Of a stretch of 64,000 nucleotides of DNA, positions 36,040 through 47,321 are shown in pieces. Where the stretch lies: NCBI GenBank assembly GCA_026874595.1, contig CM049306.1, positions 41,226,019 through 41,290,018 on the forward strand. The letters are read 5' to 3'. Each line of letters starts with the position of its first letter. Positions within the stretch are counted from its first letter, which is position 1. A model generated the notes under the pieces. It was not told where the DNA came from. It made no database searches and worked only from the letters and a program-made list of their open reading frames with translations. A program made the translations under genes and the position numbers. The stretch comes from Sipunculus nudus (lineage: Eukaryota; Annelida; Sipuncula; Golfingiida; Sipunculidae).

Positions 36040-36165
36040 CTGCTGGACACACTGTTCAAAAAGATCTGATGGTCGTGTATTTCAGCTTCGACATCCCGCG
36101 CCCGCTTACTCAGCAGTTTGATCACATCTGTTTCAAAGATAGATCGATAATTTCGTACTCATCCA
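36040..36165 (-). CDS. Candidate coding exon, unknown protein
   Basis: Minus strand reads NYRSIFETDVIKLLSKRARD then VEAEIHDHQIFLNSVSS, a helix-like amphipathic pattern, ending at a good donor AGCAG|GTAAAGT. The frame is closed by TGA just upstream; a possible acceptor is tttgaaacag near 36130. The family is not recognised, and no neighbouring exon could be linked. Confidence 0.3.
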
Positions 36166-36832
36166 CAACGCCACCCGGTGCACCATCAATGACTCCTGGT
36201 CGAACGATTAAAAATACTCCAGGAATCCACCGTGTATACGTATTTTTAAATATCCTGAACCTATCTTTCAGTCAGTGTGTGAGTGACTCAAGAGCGCTCA
36301 TGTTGCACGGAATGACCTCTGGTTACACAAGCTTGTCAATGCTCTGCAGAACAGGCCTCCGGGTGAGTGCAAATGCAGCGGCCAGGCAACTGGACGGCAG
36401 CGGCTTGATTGGACAGAAATAGATTTACAGCAGCAGGGTGCAGGATGAGGAGAAGGGTACACGGCTAATGAAGCTTGACCCTTTTCGAGTCTGAGCGAGG
36501 ATCGCTCCATAACAAAGCTCATGAATATTCATTATAAGCAAGAAAGCGTATGTGAGGGACACTTACTTCTGTTTAATACCCGCTTACCTCTTGGAGAAGA
36601 TGATCGTTTTTGTGTTTTTTTTTAAAGTTCAACAGGCCAGATTTTCAGGAGTATAACTGGAATTCAGCAGAGGGCCTGATTTTGCGGGAACTCTGATGGT
36701 TGCCAGAGTTGCCATCTTGATTTTCATTCAGTGGTTTTCACTTGGAAGTGGCTAAACTGCCGTCAAGGGGGAATTTACCTTGCCGGCAGTGAGGCCCACA
36801 GGCTCACCTGCCGGCATTCGAATGTATGCTCT

Positions 36833-36837
<5 letters not shown>

Positions 36838-36912
<75 letters not shown>
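36838..36912. repeat. (AT)n microsatellite
   Basis: About 75 bp of uninterrupted alternating AT. Confidence 0.97.
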
Positions 36913-36915
<3 letters not shown>

Positions 36916-36919
36916 TATT

Positions 36920-37880
36920 CACATAGGATATGCAGATTCTTTTATTAAAGTTAATCAAGTGTGAAGCATAACGACAGTTTATACGCTTATGTGCTTATGA
37001 GCAAACAAATAATTAGTGTGTGAAAACACACAACCCAGGAGATGTCAAATACTGTGGTTGGCTTTATATTCGCGAGGCTGAAATTTGGTGACTTCTTCAC
37101 TTTGAACGTTTCGCGAGAGTTTCATTTTCGCGATTGCACCAGAAGCTTTATATTCTAAGCACAGCAGTATTTGTATTGATTTCACATTTAGAATGAAACC
37201 TACAATATCTCACTCATTTTTAGTACAGTCATTAAATTATGATTTGTGTCACAGTCGATATATCCCTTGTGAATACTACGTGAATTTACTATAATTAATG
37301 CTTTTTATGCATGGGCCAGTTTCGATACCATACACATGTAAGTTTGCTGATTAGGTTTTTTTCCGAGGGGTGTGATAACTAATAACCTGTTTGTGAAGAA
37401 GCATCATCCCTTTTTGTTCCTCTTAGTTGATGGGACATCTTATTCCCGAGGGATTCATATTCGTGATTATTTCACATTCGCGAATATCGCGTAAATAAAA
37501 CCCTCGCGATTAAAAAGGAAACCACAGTAAATGGTCCAAAGATCAGCATTTTACTTGATCGAAGGTACTCAAACAATCTTCCACCACACCCAATTTAAGC
37601 TGTTGAGCTTTAGAATGCTTTGTGAGATGTTGCAAGAAATATTCACATAAATGGTAATTCTTCTATATAGACCAGCAAAATATCATACTTGGTAAGTCAG
37701 CCCTGTATTATCTGCCAATTGTCAAAATAATTACTGAGTATCACATTGAAATTAGAGCATACATTCATCTACCGGTAGGTTTGCCTGTGGGCTAGACTGT
37801 GACGAAGGTAAATTCCCAATGCTTGCACTTAAGTCTGTGGACTAAATGCCGGCAGGATGCTGGCAGTTTAGCCCCTTTCC
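36920..37880 (+). repeat. Left arm of a ~4.4-kb inverted-arm structure
   Basis: aggatatgcagattc (36926), gaagcataac (36966), caaacaatcttccaccacac (about 37570), gagcatacattcat (37757) and gccggcaggatgctggcagt (about 37850) match the reverse complement of 40985-41365 in the same order. A MITE (37052-37527) splits this arm. gccggca blocks also occur at 36780-36815. Confidence 0.65.
37052..37527. mobile_element. 476-bp TA-flanked inverted-repeat MITE
   Basis: CTGTGGTT.GCTTT..ATTCGCGAGG at the left and CCTCGCGATTAAAAAGGAAACCACAG-type sequence at the right are inverse, with TA on both sides (37050-37051, 37528-37529), as expected for Tc1/mariner-type mobilisation. Internal text repeats ttcgcga. 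Confidence 0.75.
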
Positions 37881-38039
37881 ATTTTACTTTATAGGATTAG
37901 CCTTGTTTCGCTCTATAAGGAGCCTGGTTTCAGATTATTTGCAAATAACGAACAATTTCCACTTGTCAAATTATTAAGATAATATGCGCACATGTCATTT
38001 GATACATTTAATCAATTATAATGGATATATAACCTGTGT

Positions 38040-38145
38040 TGGATATCCTATGGTGAGATCGCGAATATGGAACCTTCGCGAAACATTTGAAAAATGAAAA
38101 TCGAGAAATTTTAACCCCGCAAACATGAAGCCAACCGCATTTTAC
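38040..38145. mobile_element. Fragment related to the TTCGCGA MITE
   Basis: gatcgcgaatatggaacctt, cgcgaaacatttg and aaattttaaccccgcaaaca. A similar fragment is at 15095-15185 (aaatcgcgaaaatggaaccc, acgaaattttaaccccggga). Confidence 0.55.
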
Positions 38146-39242
38146 AGACCGGGTGAAAGAGGTACAGGAGTCGGACATGTGATATGTTATTGATGAAAAA
38201 GTTAAGAGAGTAGTACCGGACCAGGTGTAAGCGTGGGCTCAGGCTGGCCCTTGTTAACAACGAATTGAATTCTCTTTACAGTGACCATCTGTTACACGTG
38301 GTTGTCTGATCTCAAGCATTGGTGTGAATCTCTTCTGATCCTCATCCGAAGGCTGCATGGCTGCCTGACCGTTCATCTACTTTTGCTCATACACATACTG
38401 ATCTGAAGATCTATAAAACCAATAGCAACAGAGAGCGCATATACAGCTGCCATGGCAACGCCTGAGATTTTTTTTTTCGGAATTTCTCAACAATTCCTCA
38501 AATGGGAATAGTTGAATATCTAAAAGCACACACACAAATACGCACACATTTACACTACCTACACACACAAATATAGTTCCACGGCCTCGGGGACCAAAAA
38601 TAATGTTAGAAGTTTCTTTCTGTTTTGGAAAATTAACGGATGCAGATAAAATACTATTTTTTTTTTGTTGCCTAAATGTGGTACGGATACCAAAATGGGC
38701 AACAGATCATTAAATGATGCATATGAATACAACGTTTACGCTTTTCAATAATACTTGTATGAAGTAAAATTGTTTATTTTCATTACACGTTAAGGTTTCT
38801 ATATGAAGAGACAGACTCAGGGAACACACTATATATAGATGTACGCAATCGCTAAGCGATCACTGGAACCTCAACTGAGCGATAAAAGGGAATCAGCTAT
38901 GGAATCTGTGACCTTTGGAATAAGATCAAAGGTCCAAAATATTTTGCAAAATTGTCACCCAGGACTAATTTTGTATCAAAGCTTAAGTTAAAAAAGCAGC
39001 CATAGCATATTGGTGATATAGGGCAACAGACAATTGACCTAACTGGGTTCACCAACAAAAATGTCATAAGTGGGGTGGGGGGGGGGGTGGGTATATGTAT
39101 AGGTCGAGGACTTGGTGGTTTGAATTTCATATACCGGTGTCCTCTCTGCATTGTTATGGTAATTATACGCTTTGCTGCATATACGGTCTCAGGATATATC
39201 TCAAAATGTATAACTGAAATGATATGATAACTGGTTCTCATG

Positions 39243-39243
<1 letters not shown>

Positions 39244-39304
<61 letters not shown>

Positions 39305-39310
39305 ATATAT
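39244..39310. repeat. (AT)n microsatellite
   Basis: About 67 bp of alternating AT with one extra T. Confidence 0.97.
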
Positions 39311-39739
39311 AGCAGTAGTTTCCAAATGATCTATAAGAAGAAAACTTTGTAAAGAAAGGAATCCAGCCGGTGAGCTTCAAGTAGTGATGATGATTGAATG
39401 GTTCAGTGCGTTTAGGGAAACTCACCAAGAAGACGAATAACGTTAGGTGGCGTGATTACGAGCAGATGTTGCCATGAGACCGGCCGGGTTTTCTTGTGTA
39501 ACTTCTGTGACCTCTGTCGCTCGCGTGAGCAGACCTACAAGAAGATGCGTCTGGTCTAATAATGATCAAACAGGTATCCCATATGTGTAACAGCTACCTT
39601 CGTCACCTCGTATAAGAATCTCCCAGAACGGTTAATTGAGCTTACACGCCTTACGTCTTGTTCCTTTTTATATTATAAACACTTCCTTTTGTGTCTAGCT
39701 GTTCCCGCAGATGACAGGCGCTACGTGGTCTTTCAAACA

Positions 39740-40500
39740 CCGAAAAATACAGAAAATTACCGAAAAAGTCACTGCACATTACCGAAAAAACTTATAGAGT
39801 ACCCGATAATTAACGAAAAGAAATTAAACAGCACCTGAAAGTTGTTAAAAATCACCGAAAATTACCGTAAGGTAAATATAAAGTATCAAAACGTTCCTGG
39901 AGAAAGATTGTTTAAAAATTGTCAAAATGTAATGAAAAATTACGGGACGGTCACTGTAAAGATTAAAATACCTTTATAAAATACTGGAAAGCTGTTATGG
40001 GATGTCACTAAGTTCGTAAATTGCGTAAAATTGTTCGCTACTCCTATTAGATGATGAAACGTAATTGAAAAGTACAGAAAATTATCTGAAAAATTTATGA
40101 ATATTACCAAAAAAGACCATACTTAACGGAAATGATCGTCATAAAGATACTTACTTATGTGTACTATATCTCTTTTAATAAAGGGCAAATATGTTATAAG
40201 CATATATAATAGAAGAAACCAAAAACAGTATAATGAAAAGTACCGAAAAGTAACTACAAAGAGAGATAACTGAAAGAACAAACAAAAATTACCAAAAATT
40301 CTTTTAAATTGTTATTAAGTTACTTTACTGAGCAAATTATCAATCTTCATAAAATATTTGAGCAAAACTGTATATACTTAACATGTGTTAACACCAAACA
40401 TTACTAAAATTTTAAGGTTACCTTCAATTATTATATAAGTTACAAAATATACTAAATAAATATCGGAAAGAAACTGTAAAGACAAAACAAATTACCCGAA
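39740..40500 (+). repeat. Degenerate ATTACCGAAAA-type tandem text
   Basis: aaaattaccgaaaaa, cattaccgaaaaaac, aaatcaccgaaaattaccg, agtaccgaaaagta, aattaccaaaaattc and similar words recur at irregular spacing for about 750 bp, with intercalated cactgtaaag words. Confidence 0.6.
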
Positions 40501-40984
40501 AGTGGTCTTGGTTCTTTTTCATAAGATCGTTCTTTCAAAAATTAATATTGCTTTATAAGATGTTAAATTAAAAGTTTTGAAATTTGCTGGAAGTAATTAA
40601 AATGTAGTATATTGATATCGCATTTTTCTTTGGGTAGTCTTAAAAGTTATTATAGATATTTTATGACAGATGTACTATTATTAAATGAATAAGACCAAGA
40701 GAAGAACCCCTTTGAATGTCTATTCTATTATGAAATCAGCTGGAATGCATTTCCAACAAAATCTGCCCATGCAAGTATTTCGTAAAGTACTATTTAACAG
40801 CAATTAAAGGTTGTAATTACATAACATGTCATATCAAATGATAGTCTCCATACAGGTAAAAAATATAATTCTTAAATGAACAAGCACCTGAAACAAGAAA
40901 TTTGTAGTTTTTAATTTTAGTATCAGAGTAAACGATAAATTTGATTTGAAATAGCATAATTTAAACGATTTATTAAACGAAGTG

Positions 40985-41365
40985 GCTTAACAGCCGGCAG
41001 GATGCCGGCAGTTTAGTCCACAGGCTAAACAGCCGGCAGAGGAAATTGACCATGTGGGCTAGACTGCAGGCAAATGCATGAATGTATGCTCTATTTCAGT
41101 GTGTTACTATGGAATTTCTATTAATCTGACAATGAGCTGACAGTATATGAAATTAGATATTTTGTTGGGCTGTATATATAAGAATTACCATTTAGTGTTG
41201 ATATTTCTTGCATCATCTCATATCACAATGGGTTCAACAGTTTGAATTGGGTGTGGTGTAAGATTGTTTGATTACCTTTGATAAAGTAATAAGCACACCA
41301 GTATATAAATAGCTGTTATGCTTCATAATTAATTACCTTTGATCCGTGAATCTGCATATCCTTTG
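40985..41365 (-). repeat. Right arm of the inverted-arm structure
   Basis: Contains agccggcaggatgccggcag, atgaatgtatgctctat, aattgggtgtggtgtaagat, tgttatgcttcataatt and gaatctgcatatcct: the reverse complement, block by block, of 36926-37880. Confidence 0.65.
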
Positions 41366-41399
41366 ATAGGACATCTCATGAGTTTTTTTTGTGCTCTCA

Positions 41400-42245
41400 C
41401 ACATTACCCATTGTTTCATAAGCATTTATAAGCAGCTGAAATGCCAGTCAACTTCAGTTCAATTCCTGCAATATCCAATCAACATACATCATGGTGCAGT
41501 ATTGAAGACTTCAAGGATCATGTCAGAGTTCTCTGTTGGGTTATGTGCTTATGAGCAAACATGTGAATGCAAGCAATCTTAAACTACTCCCAATTAAAGC
41601 ATGTTTAGTTTATACGAAAAAAAGTTTCTTACCTTTAAAATAAATCTGTTCATGCCTAAAAAATGCCCTGAAATCCGTTGCTTTCTCCTATAAACAAATG
41701 TTAAAAAAGTGAACCGGGCGCGATGTAAGATGTCAACATAAACAGCGCGTGGAGCCGTGCGCAACGCTGAGCCAAAAACACGTGTCAATCAGGAGATGCC
41801 CGGTCTGACTTGGCCCAAAAAAATGTAATACATTTTTCCCCTGACCGAAACACAGCATGTTGCCCCTCTTTATTAAACAGACTGTGTTAGCCAACACGCA
41901 GAGCCATAACATGGTGTTAAACAGCCTTATGCGAGGAAATGAGACCGTGTGCTGGGATAGTTTTGCTGGAAAACATTTGTATAAAGCAAAACTAAACTGA
42001 TAGTGTGAAAGAATAGACATGATTTTGTTCCTGATTATGTCCCATTAAGAAACATCTCGGTCCATTCGTGGCTTTTTCAATTACGCTAAATGACCACTCT
42101 GTCAGGACTGGACTATGACTCAAGTCATATCAGAATCGTCTTATTAACTGAAACGGGGTATTTTTGCCAGACTGGCCCCAAAAATATGACCTGTCCAAGA
42201 TATGTGTCACACCATAACTCCACCCCCACCCCCCCACCCCCCCCC

Positions 42246-42255
<10 letters not shown>
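41400..42255. other. No gene recognised; contains copy 1 of a diverged repeat
   Basis: 41869-41972 (gactgtgtta...gccataacat...gctgggatagttttgctgga) matches 45588-45684 in the same orientation at roughly three bases in four. No coding signal. Confidence 0.5.

Positions 42256-42257
<2 letters not shown>

Positions 42258-42291
<34 letters not shown>
42258..42291. repeat. (AT)n microsatellite after a C-rich/(AC)n tract
   Basis: ccacccccacccccccaccc and acacacacac lead directly into 34 bp of AT. Confidence 0.95.
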
Positions 42292-42295
<4 letters not shown>

Positions 42296-42442
42296 TCCAC
42301 CTGCCACCTTCCGCCTTGGTCCTAGGGCAAACAACCGTGCTAAAAATAAAAACCAATATCGCAATTAGTTGAACCTCAGTCACCTGATGAGCCATTGAGG
42401 TGAAACCGACGGTTGTGATTCAGATTCATCACATACCTTAGC

Positions 42443-42445
<3 letters not shown>

Positions 42446-42489
<44 letters not shown>
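42446..42489. repeat. (AT)n microsatellite
   Basis: About 44 bp of alternating AT. Confidence 0.97.
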
Positions 42490-42492
<3 letters not shown>

Positions 42493-43209
42493 ATACTGTC
42501 TCATATTTGAGTTGTCTCTGTCCTTGTGATCAGCCAACAATAGGGAATGCTATTTGCTCAAGTTGAAGAACCAATTCCAAATTACAGAAGTTCTAGTAGT
42601 ATAGATTCCTTTTGAGTAATAAAAGGACCAAACTGAATCTGACCGCGGATTCTATTTGGGTTAATTACTGATCTATCTTATTATTTCATTTGCCCTATAA
42701 TTAGGCCTAGCCTGCTGTGCCCTGGACGCAAAGTCCATAAAGTACTCGTCATGAGTAACACGGTGAAAGCATAGCGTGACAGTGCTACAGTGAATAGAAA
42801 TCGATCAAATATCACCAAGGGGCTTGTGTCAGCTTGTTATAACAATGTATTCCTCGTGAGGTGACCTCGTGTCATCTGTCTAAACGTCACGTGTCTAATT
42901 GTGCATCACGTGTTTACACACGCCTTATATATATATATTCAAAATTGGTGAAAAGCATTTAGGGATAAAATACTAATTGAAAAATAATGAAGGATATGAT
43001 CTAATAAAAGTTTTTGACTAAAAATACATGTAAATGGTATTACAGTTTGTTATTTAATCATTGTCATTTTATTATAAATAATATAAGATAAAATTTAGTT
43101 TATATAAAAATTTGGTACGTTGAAATGTAAATGTGTAATGTAAAAGTGTAAGAAAACACCGTTGTATTGGAAAATAACTTTGCGTACGAATTTTGCTATA
43201 TAAAATAAA

Positions 43210-43425
43210 ATGTATGATCCTAGATCAAGTGAAACAATCCATGTGAACATTAACTTAAATGGCCGAACATTACGTCAAAGTGTCTCCTTTAGTAAGGCCC
43301 CTGACATTAAGCATTTTAATAGACCCTGGCGTCTCAACAATATAATTAATTCTAAATTTAAGGAATGCGTGTACATTTTGTCACGTCACAAAGATGACAT
43401 ATGGATTTGTACCACAGACCGTTAG
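43210..43425 (+). CDS. Unassigned 71-codon open frame
   Basis: Reads MYDPRSSETIHVNINLNGRT, later HFNRPWRLNNIINSKF and ILSRHKDDIWICTTDR. Amino-acid use is protein-like in AT-rich surroundings, but no family is recognised and there is no supporting neighbour. Could be a mono-exonic small gene, an element remnant, or chance. Confidence 0.2.
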   Translation: MYDPRSSETIHVNINLNGRTLRQSVSFSKAPDIKHFNRPWRLNNIINSKFKECVYILSRHKDDIWICTTDR

Positions 43426-43849
43426 CATCAGATGAAAGTTGCCAAGATTTAATTCAACAAAAAAAAATAAGGACAGTCTTTGCATCAATTATTAGGCTCT
43501 AGTTTTACTAAAGTTAACGTATATTTATATACGTAAAATATAGTTTGTTCAAGCTATTCCCCAGGACGTACACCTGCACCTGCATAATTTCAAGCTATTT
43601 GCTGTAAAATACGCTCCCGAGGCAGCGGAAATCTAACGCTTCTATATAAGCTCGGATTTTATAGGTGGTATAGATAAATCGCTGTAGAAAGAGCACAGCT
43701 TGAGTTCACTCCTGAATGCTGCGCGTTAATACCCACTACCTGGCCTTTTCCACAGGTTCACCACTGGGACTGCGGAGCGCCACCGTGTGTCAGTGTAAAA
43801 AAAGAATAATTTTACACCTTTAACTCCACCAGAGGTCACTCCTCAAAAC

Positions 43850-43949
43850 ATTTATCAACCTCCATCGTGGGGTTTTGGTCTATTGTGCAAATTTCTCCTT
43901 GGCATTCATAGACAGACTTTCTCAACCTCCACGCTGGGTAAAGGTCTAT

Positions 43950-43955
<6 letters not shown>
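43850..43955 (+). repeat. Short tandem duplication, ~72-bp period
   Basis: tcaacctccatcgtgggg..ttggtctattgtgca (43856) repeats as tcaacctccacgctggg..aaggtctattgtgca (about 43922), running into the AT tract. Confidence 0.8.

Positions 43956-44008
<53 letters not shown>
43956..44008. repeat. (AT)n microsatellite
   Basis: About 53 bp of uninterrupted AT. Confidence 0.97.
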
Positions 44009-44013
<5 letters not shown>

Positions 44014-44239
44014 GGAATTTTCTTGACAGATCTCATGTGTGGGAAGTGAGACCTTCTGTTATGTGTGGAAAATGCATGTTTTTGTTACAATCAACGACCT
44101 CTGGTGAGTTTTGTTTACACTACTGTGCACCACCTCGCCAATTAGGCAAGAAACTTGTCGAGAAACAAAGTAGAGTTTAAATTTTTTTAAATTTTACATA
44201 ACATTTTGACTGTTAACGAGATGTTATAAATATGGAGAT

Positions 44240-44660
44240 TAGCAGATACCAATAGATGTTCATATTGTTTCATGGATACGGAATCTGTTTGTCATCTTTC
44301 TGTGAATAATTTTTGAACAAATCTCTTTATTTCCATATTACAAGTTGCGCCAGTCGGGCAAGGATTTATATGCCAGCATAAACGAGAGAAATAATATATT
44401 CAGGGTGTTCAAGTGATTTTCCATACTAAAAGCTAATTGACACACTGATATTGACATATAAGTTCGTTATTTTTAAATATCGTAAGCAAGGAAGAGTCCC
44501 TTCGCTCTTGATATTTGTCATGTATATAAAAGATAAAGAATTAATCGAATGTAAGGTAGCAGGAAAAGATAGAGAAGTAAATAAATATGTGGAAAAATGG
44601 GGTAAAAAATCTCTCCATTTTAAATACAAGATGTTAAACCTGAGGATTGTCGTTTGAATT
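44240..44660 (+). pseudogene. Decayed LINE retrotransposon 3' end
   Basis: One frame reads RLADTNRCSYC then MDTESVCHLSVNNF, like the C-x2-C...H zinc-binding tail of non-LTR reverse transcriptases (CSYC..D.ES..HL). About 130 bp on, another frame gives FVIFKYRKQGRVPSLLIF, then KYVEKWGKK and a stop, like the last residues of mollusc LINE ORF2 (F.YK.R......P....F....KW). Stops and a frame change between them show it is dead. Confidence 0.5.
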
Positions 44661-45210
44661 GTCTTCATGTTAAATGATTTTGTATATAATAATATAATGT
44701 ATTGAACCATATTTAGTTCACTTTGAGCTCGATTTAATGATGGGATGTCGATTATGAAAGAGAATAAAATATATGAAATATCAAAAAAGAAACATTCTGA
44801 GGCATTCCAGAAAAAGAAAAAAAAGTAGATTTAATCCTGCAAATTTCTCTTTCATTTGTTCACCTCGCTCTTTATAAATTCACCTTTGACCTGGATCAGC
44901 CGGTACGTCACGTAAAAGAAACAGCCGCTTAGTCACGTGATATGGCCCAGATGCGATGATATCCTTACTATCAGGCACATGGTTATGCGATCGATCGTTG
45001 TTTTATCATAATCGGTGCGAAAGGCGTACACAAAGCTTAAATATAGCATCGTAGTTGTAATTTGTCAAAAGTAAACAAAGATACGTGATTGACGTGTACT
45101 GCAGCTGGTGGAATAGGTGAGAGACTTTAAAAGGACGTATACATAACTAGGCATATTAATTATACAGAAAATATAGTGTGCTCCCAATAACATATATTGC
45201 ATCTGCCAAA

Positions 45211-45376
45211 ATGTCCTTATTCAAACTGTTTGCGTATTCCTGTGCACGAGTGGACAAAAGCTTGCACTGGCCACGACCATTGCCGCAAAACATAAACATC
45301 AGCACATCGTTGTGTTTACTGAACAGAAATCACCTTTTCCATAAAATGAAACCGGCGACCAAAAACGTCCTCAAGC
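45211..45376 (+). CDS. Candidate first exon, possible mitochondrial protein
   Basis: ATG at 45211 opens MSLFKLFAYSCARVDKSLHW, then an arginine/serine-bearing, acid-poor stretch like a mitochondrial presequence, ending MKPATKNVLK at a possible donor AAGC|GTATAT. KP..K.VLK(R) loosely recalls the start of the conserved part of mitochondrial ribosomal protein bL35m, but no matching second exon is visible to the right before the opposite-strand SLC23 gene. Weak call. Confidence 0.22.
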
Positions 45377-45587
45377 GTATATGATTCACCCAATATTCAA
45401 TAATAAGTAAACCATTTACTGCAAAAACTTTAGTCAGTTTTGCTACCTTTACAAATTAAGTTTGTTTAAGCTTCCAACCGCTGTTTTCAATCTGTTTCTT
45501 CTTTCAAGTATCTTCTCCTTGATTTTGAAATGTCGCGCATGCAAAAATTTGACCACTCAGTCTTGTTATTGAAAACAGGCACGTGGA

Positions 45588-45684
45588 CTGTGTTTACTCA
45601 CACACAGAACCATAACATCGTATAAAGTAGCCCAGTTGGGCAAAGTAAGTCCGGGTGCCGGGATGGTCTTGCTGGGAAACTTTA
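45588..45684 (+). repeat. Diverged dispersed repeat, copy 2 (partner at 41869-41972)
   Basis: gactgtgtttactcacacac, gaaccataacatcg and tgccgggatggtcttgctgg match the earlier copy block by block. Confidence 0.55.
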
Positions 45685-46328
45685 ACAGTCATTCTAAATG
45701 ACCGAAAAGCATGAGTTAATACTAATATTATCGCAAATGTTGATGTACCTTTAAATAGGAGCACTCTCAATTTAAAAATGTTTCAAAGTTGCTTCCATTC
45801 GATTCTTGCGCTTTTTATATATGATAAAACAAATCAGGTATTAATATTAATGCACATTTAAAATTTACCTTAGAATTCTTCCCTTTGAATCAAATTTGAG
45901 TCCAAATTGAATATGGTATGAGACTTGACAAAAATCCGCCATTTCCCTTCATTTTAGCACAACTGATTCTTTTTTCCGCCTGTTTGAATCCATATTTTAG
46001 CAAAGGTTAACCAGATACTCGCCCCTTTTATTAAGGCGGCACAGAAAGGTTTGGCGGTGCCACGTACATTTTCCACATTTAACATTTAATATAAGTACTG
46101 TAATTTAAAAATTTTGGAAATCAGAAATACATAGCACAGCCATACATTAGACAATAAAAAAGGACATATAGTAATATATCACGTCCATGTTTATTTCATA
46201 CACCATTCACATTTGGCGAAACTGCAATTCAATTTCCTCTGAGCTCTCGCTGAAACATTCGAAATTTACTCAAATCTTTGCATATTTCTGAAAATCATGG
46301 CAGTTTTGGCAGCATTGATCTTTAATGG

Positions 46329-46330
<2 letters not shown>
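45685..46330. other. No gene recognised
   Basis: AT-rich; nothing beyond short homopolymer runs. Confidence 0.45.

Positions 46331-46331
<1 letters not shown>

Positions 46332-46377
<46 letters not shown>
46332..46377. repeat. (AT)n microsatellite
   Basis: About 46 bp of uninterrupted AT. Confidence 0.97.
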
Positions 46378-46379
<2 letters not shown>

Positions 46380-47076
46380 TCATATATATGTGAAGGCGTG
46401 TTTAGGTATATTTGTGTATTTATATACGTGTGTGCGTGTTTGTATATTGAAGTTTTATCAGCACGATATCCACCTTTTACCACAAGACAATTTGTAATGT
46501 CATATGTCGATGTAATGTCACATCCGATCTGCTACAACTCTTGTTTATTTTACTTCTCCCTGTTTCGTTTTTGATTCTTAAAACTGGGATTAAAATTATT
46601 TTTCACCACAAAAATTGATTTGTTCACTGCAATCGCTTGTTTGTCGTGCATGACCTGTCGCTGTCTTTACATAACCTGCATCGCCGCCTAAGAAATATAT
46701 TATTTCATCCTGTATATCCATATTACTGCATCATGTATAAATATTAAGTCATGGAAAAAAGTGTGTTTTCTCAGGCTTTTATCCGGGGGATGGGCGAGCT
46801 ATTTTTTATTTTTGTCTATTTATAGTTGAGTTCAGAAAATGTTCGTACGATCAGCGGCCATCATGGTTACACCAGTTTTGTTAATTATGTAAAAGCACCC
46901 CATTTTATCATTTTATTTCCTTGAAAGAGATGCCCTAGCGTCAGGACCTTAAAGCCGGTGAATTTTTGTGAAAATTAAAAAAAAACAAATTTTATGAGGG
47001 GATCAAAATTAATGCACGCGGTGCCTGAAAAAATCAAATTATTTAGCAATAGGTAAATATTTGATAATATTCAGAA
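46380..47076. other. 3' flank of the SLC23 gene
   Basis: Probably includes the 3' UTR on the minus strand, but I could not place a polyadenylation signal with confidence. No other gene seen. Confidence 0.4.
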
Positions 47077-47321
47077 TTATGAGAATAATTTCCGATCAGA
47101 TTTGTCCCCAGGGGACTTGTTTTTCCTTCGACACGTCCGGTAGCAGGATAATCCATTGTCAATGTAAGAAGGCAAGAATGGCATGTTCTCCATGAAACGA
47201 GTTCTTTTAAGGAATGGCGTTATGTATGGAATGTCGTAAATTTTCAGTTCAGGTCGATCTTGGCCGTCTGCTGTCTCCATGCTCTTCATAAATGGTATTA
47301 ATCCCCTCTCTGCTTTAGTTC
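47077..47321 (-). CDS. SLC23 gene, exon 11 (residues 542-622 and stop)
   Basis: 245 bp after gatttccag. Encodes the cytosolic C-terminus: TKAERGL, a linker, YDIPYITPFLKRTRFMENMPFLP (compare YDFPIG....KR.....IPICP in vertebrate SLC23), then a basic tail with stop TAA at 47077. I see no AATAAA in the first 100 bp after the stop. Confidence 0.93.

Noticed and set aside
36069-36422. 117-codon plus-strand frame
   Set aside because: Opposite strand to the more exon-like minus frame at 36040-36165; no family resemblance.
43875-44180. Plus-strand frame ending VMCGKCMFLLQSTTSGEFCLHY
   Set aside because: The cysteine pairs tempted a zinc-ribbon call, but the frame runs through an AT microsatellite and has no family match.
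45211-45376. Firm assignment to mitochondrial ribosomal protein bL35m
   Set aside because: Only KP..K.VLK matches and no second exon is visible; kept as a low-confidence candidate exon without a gene symbol.
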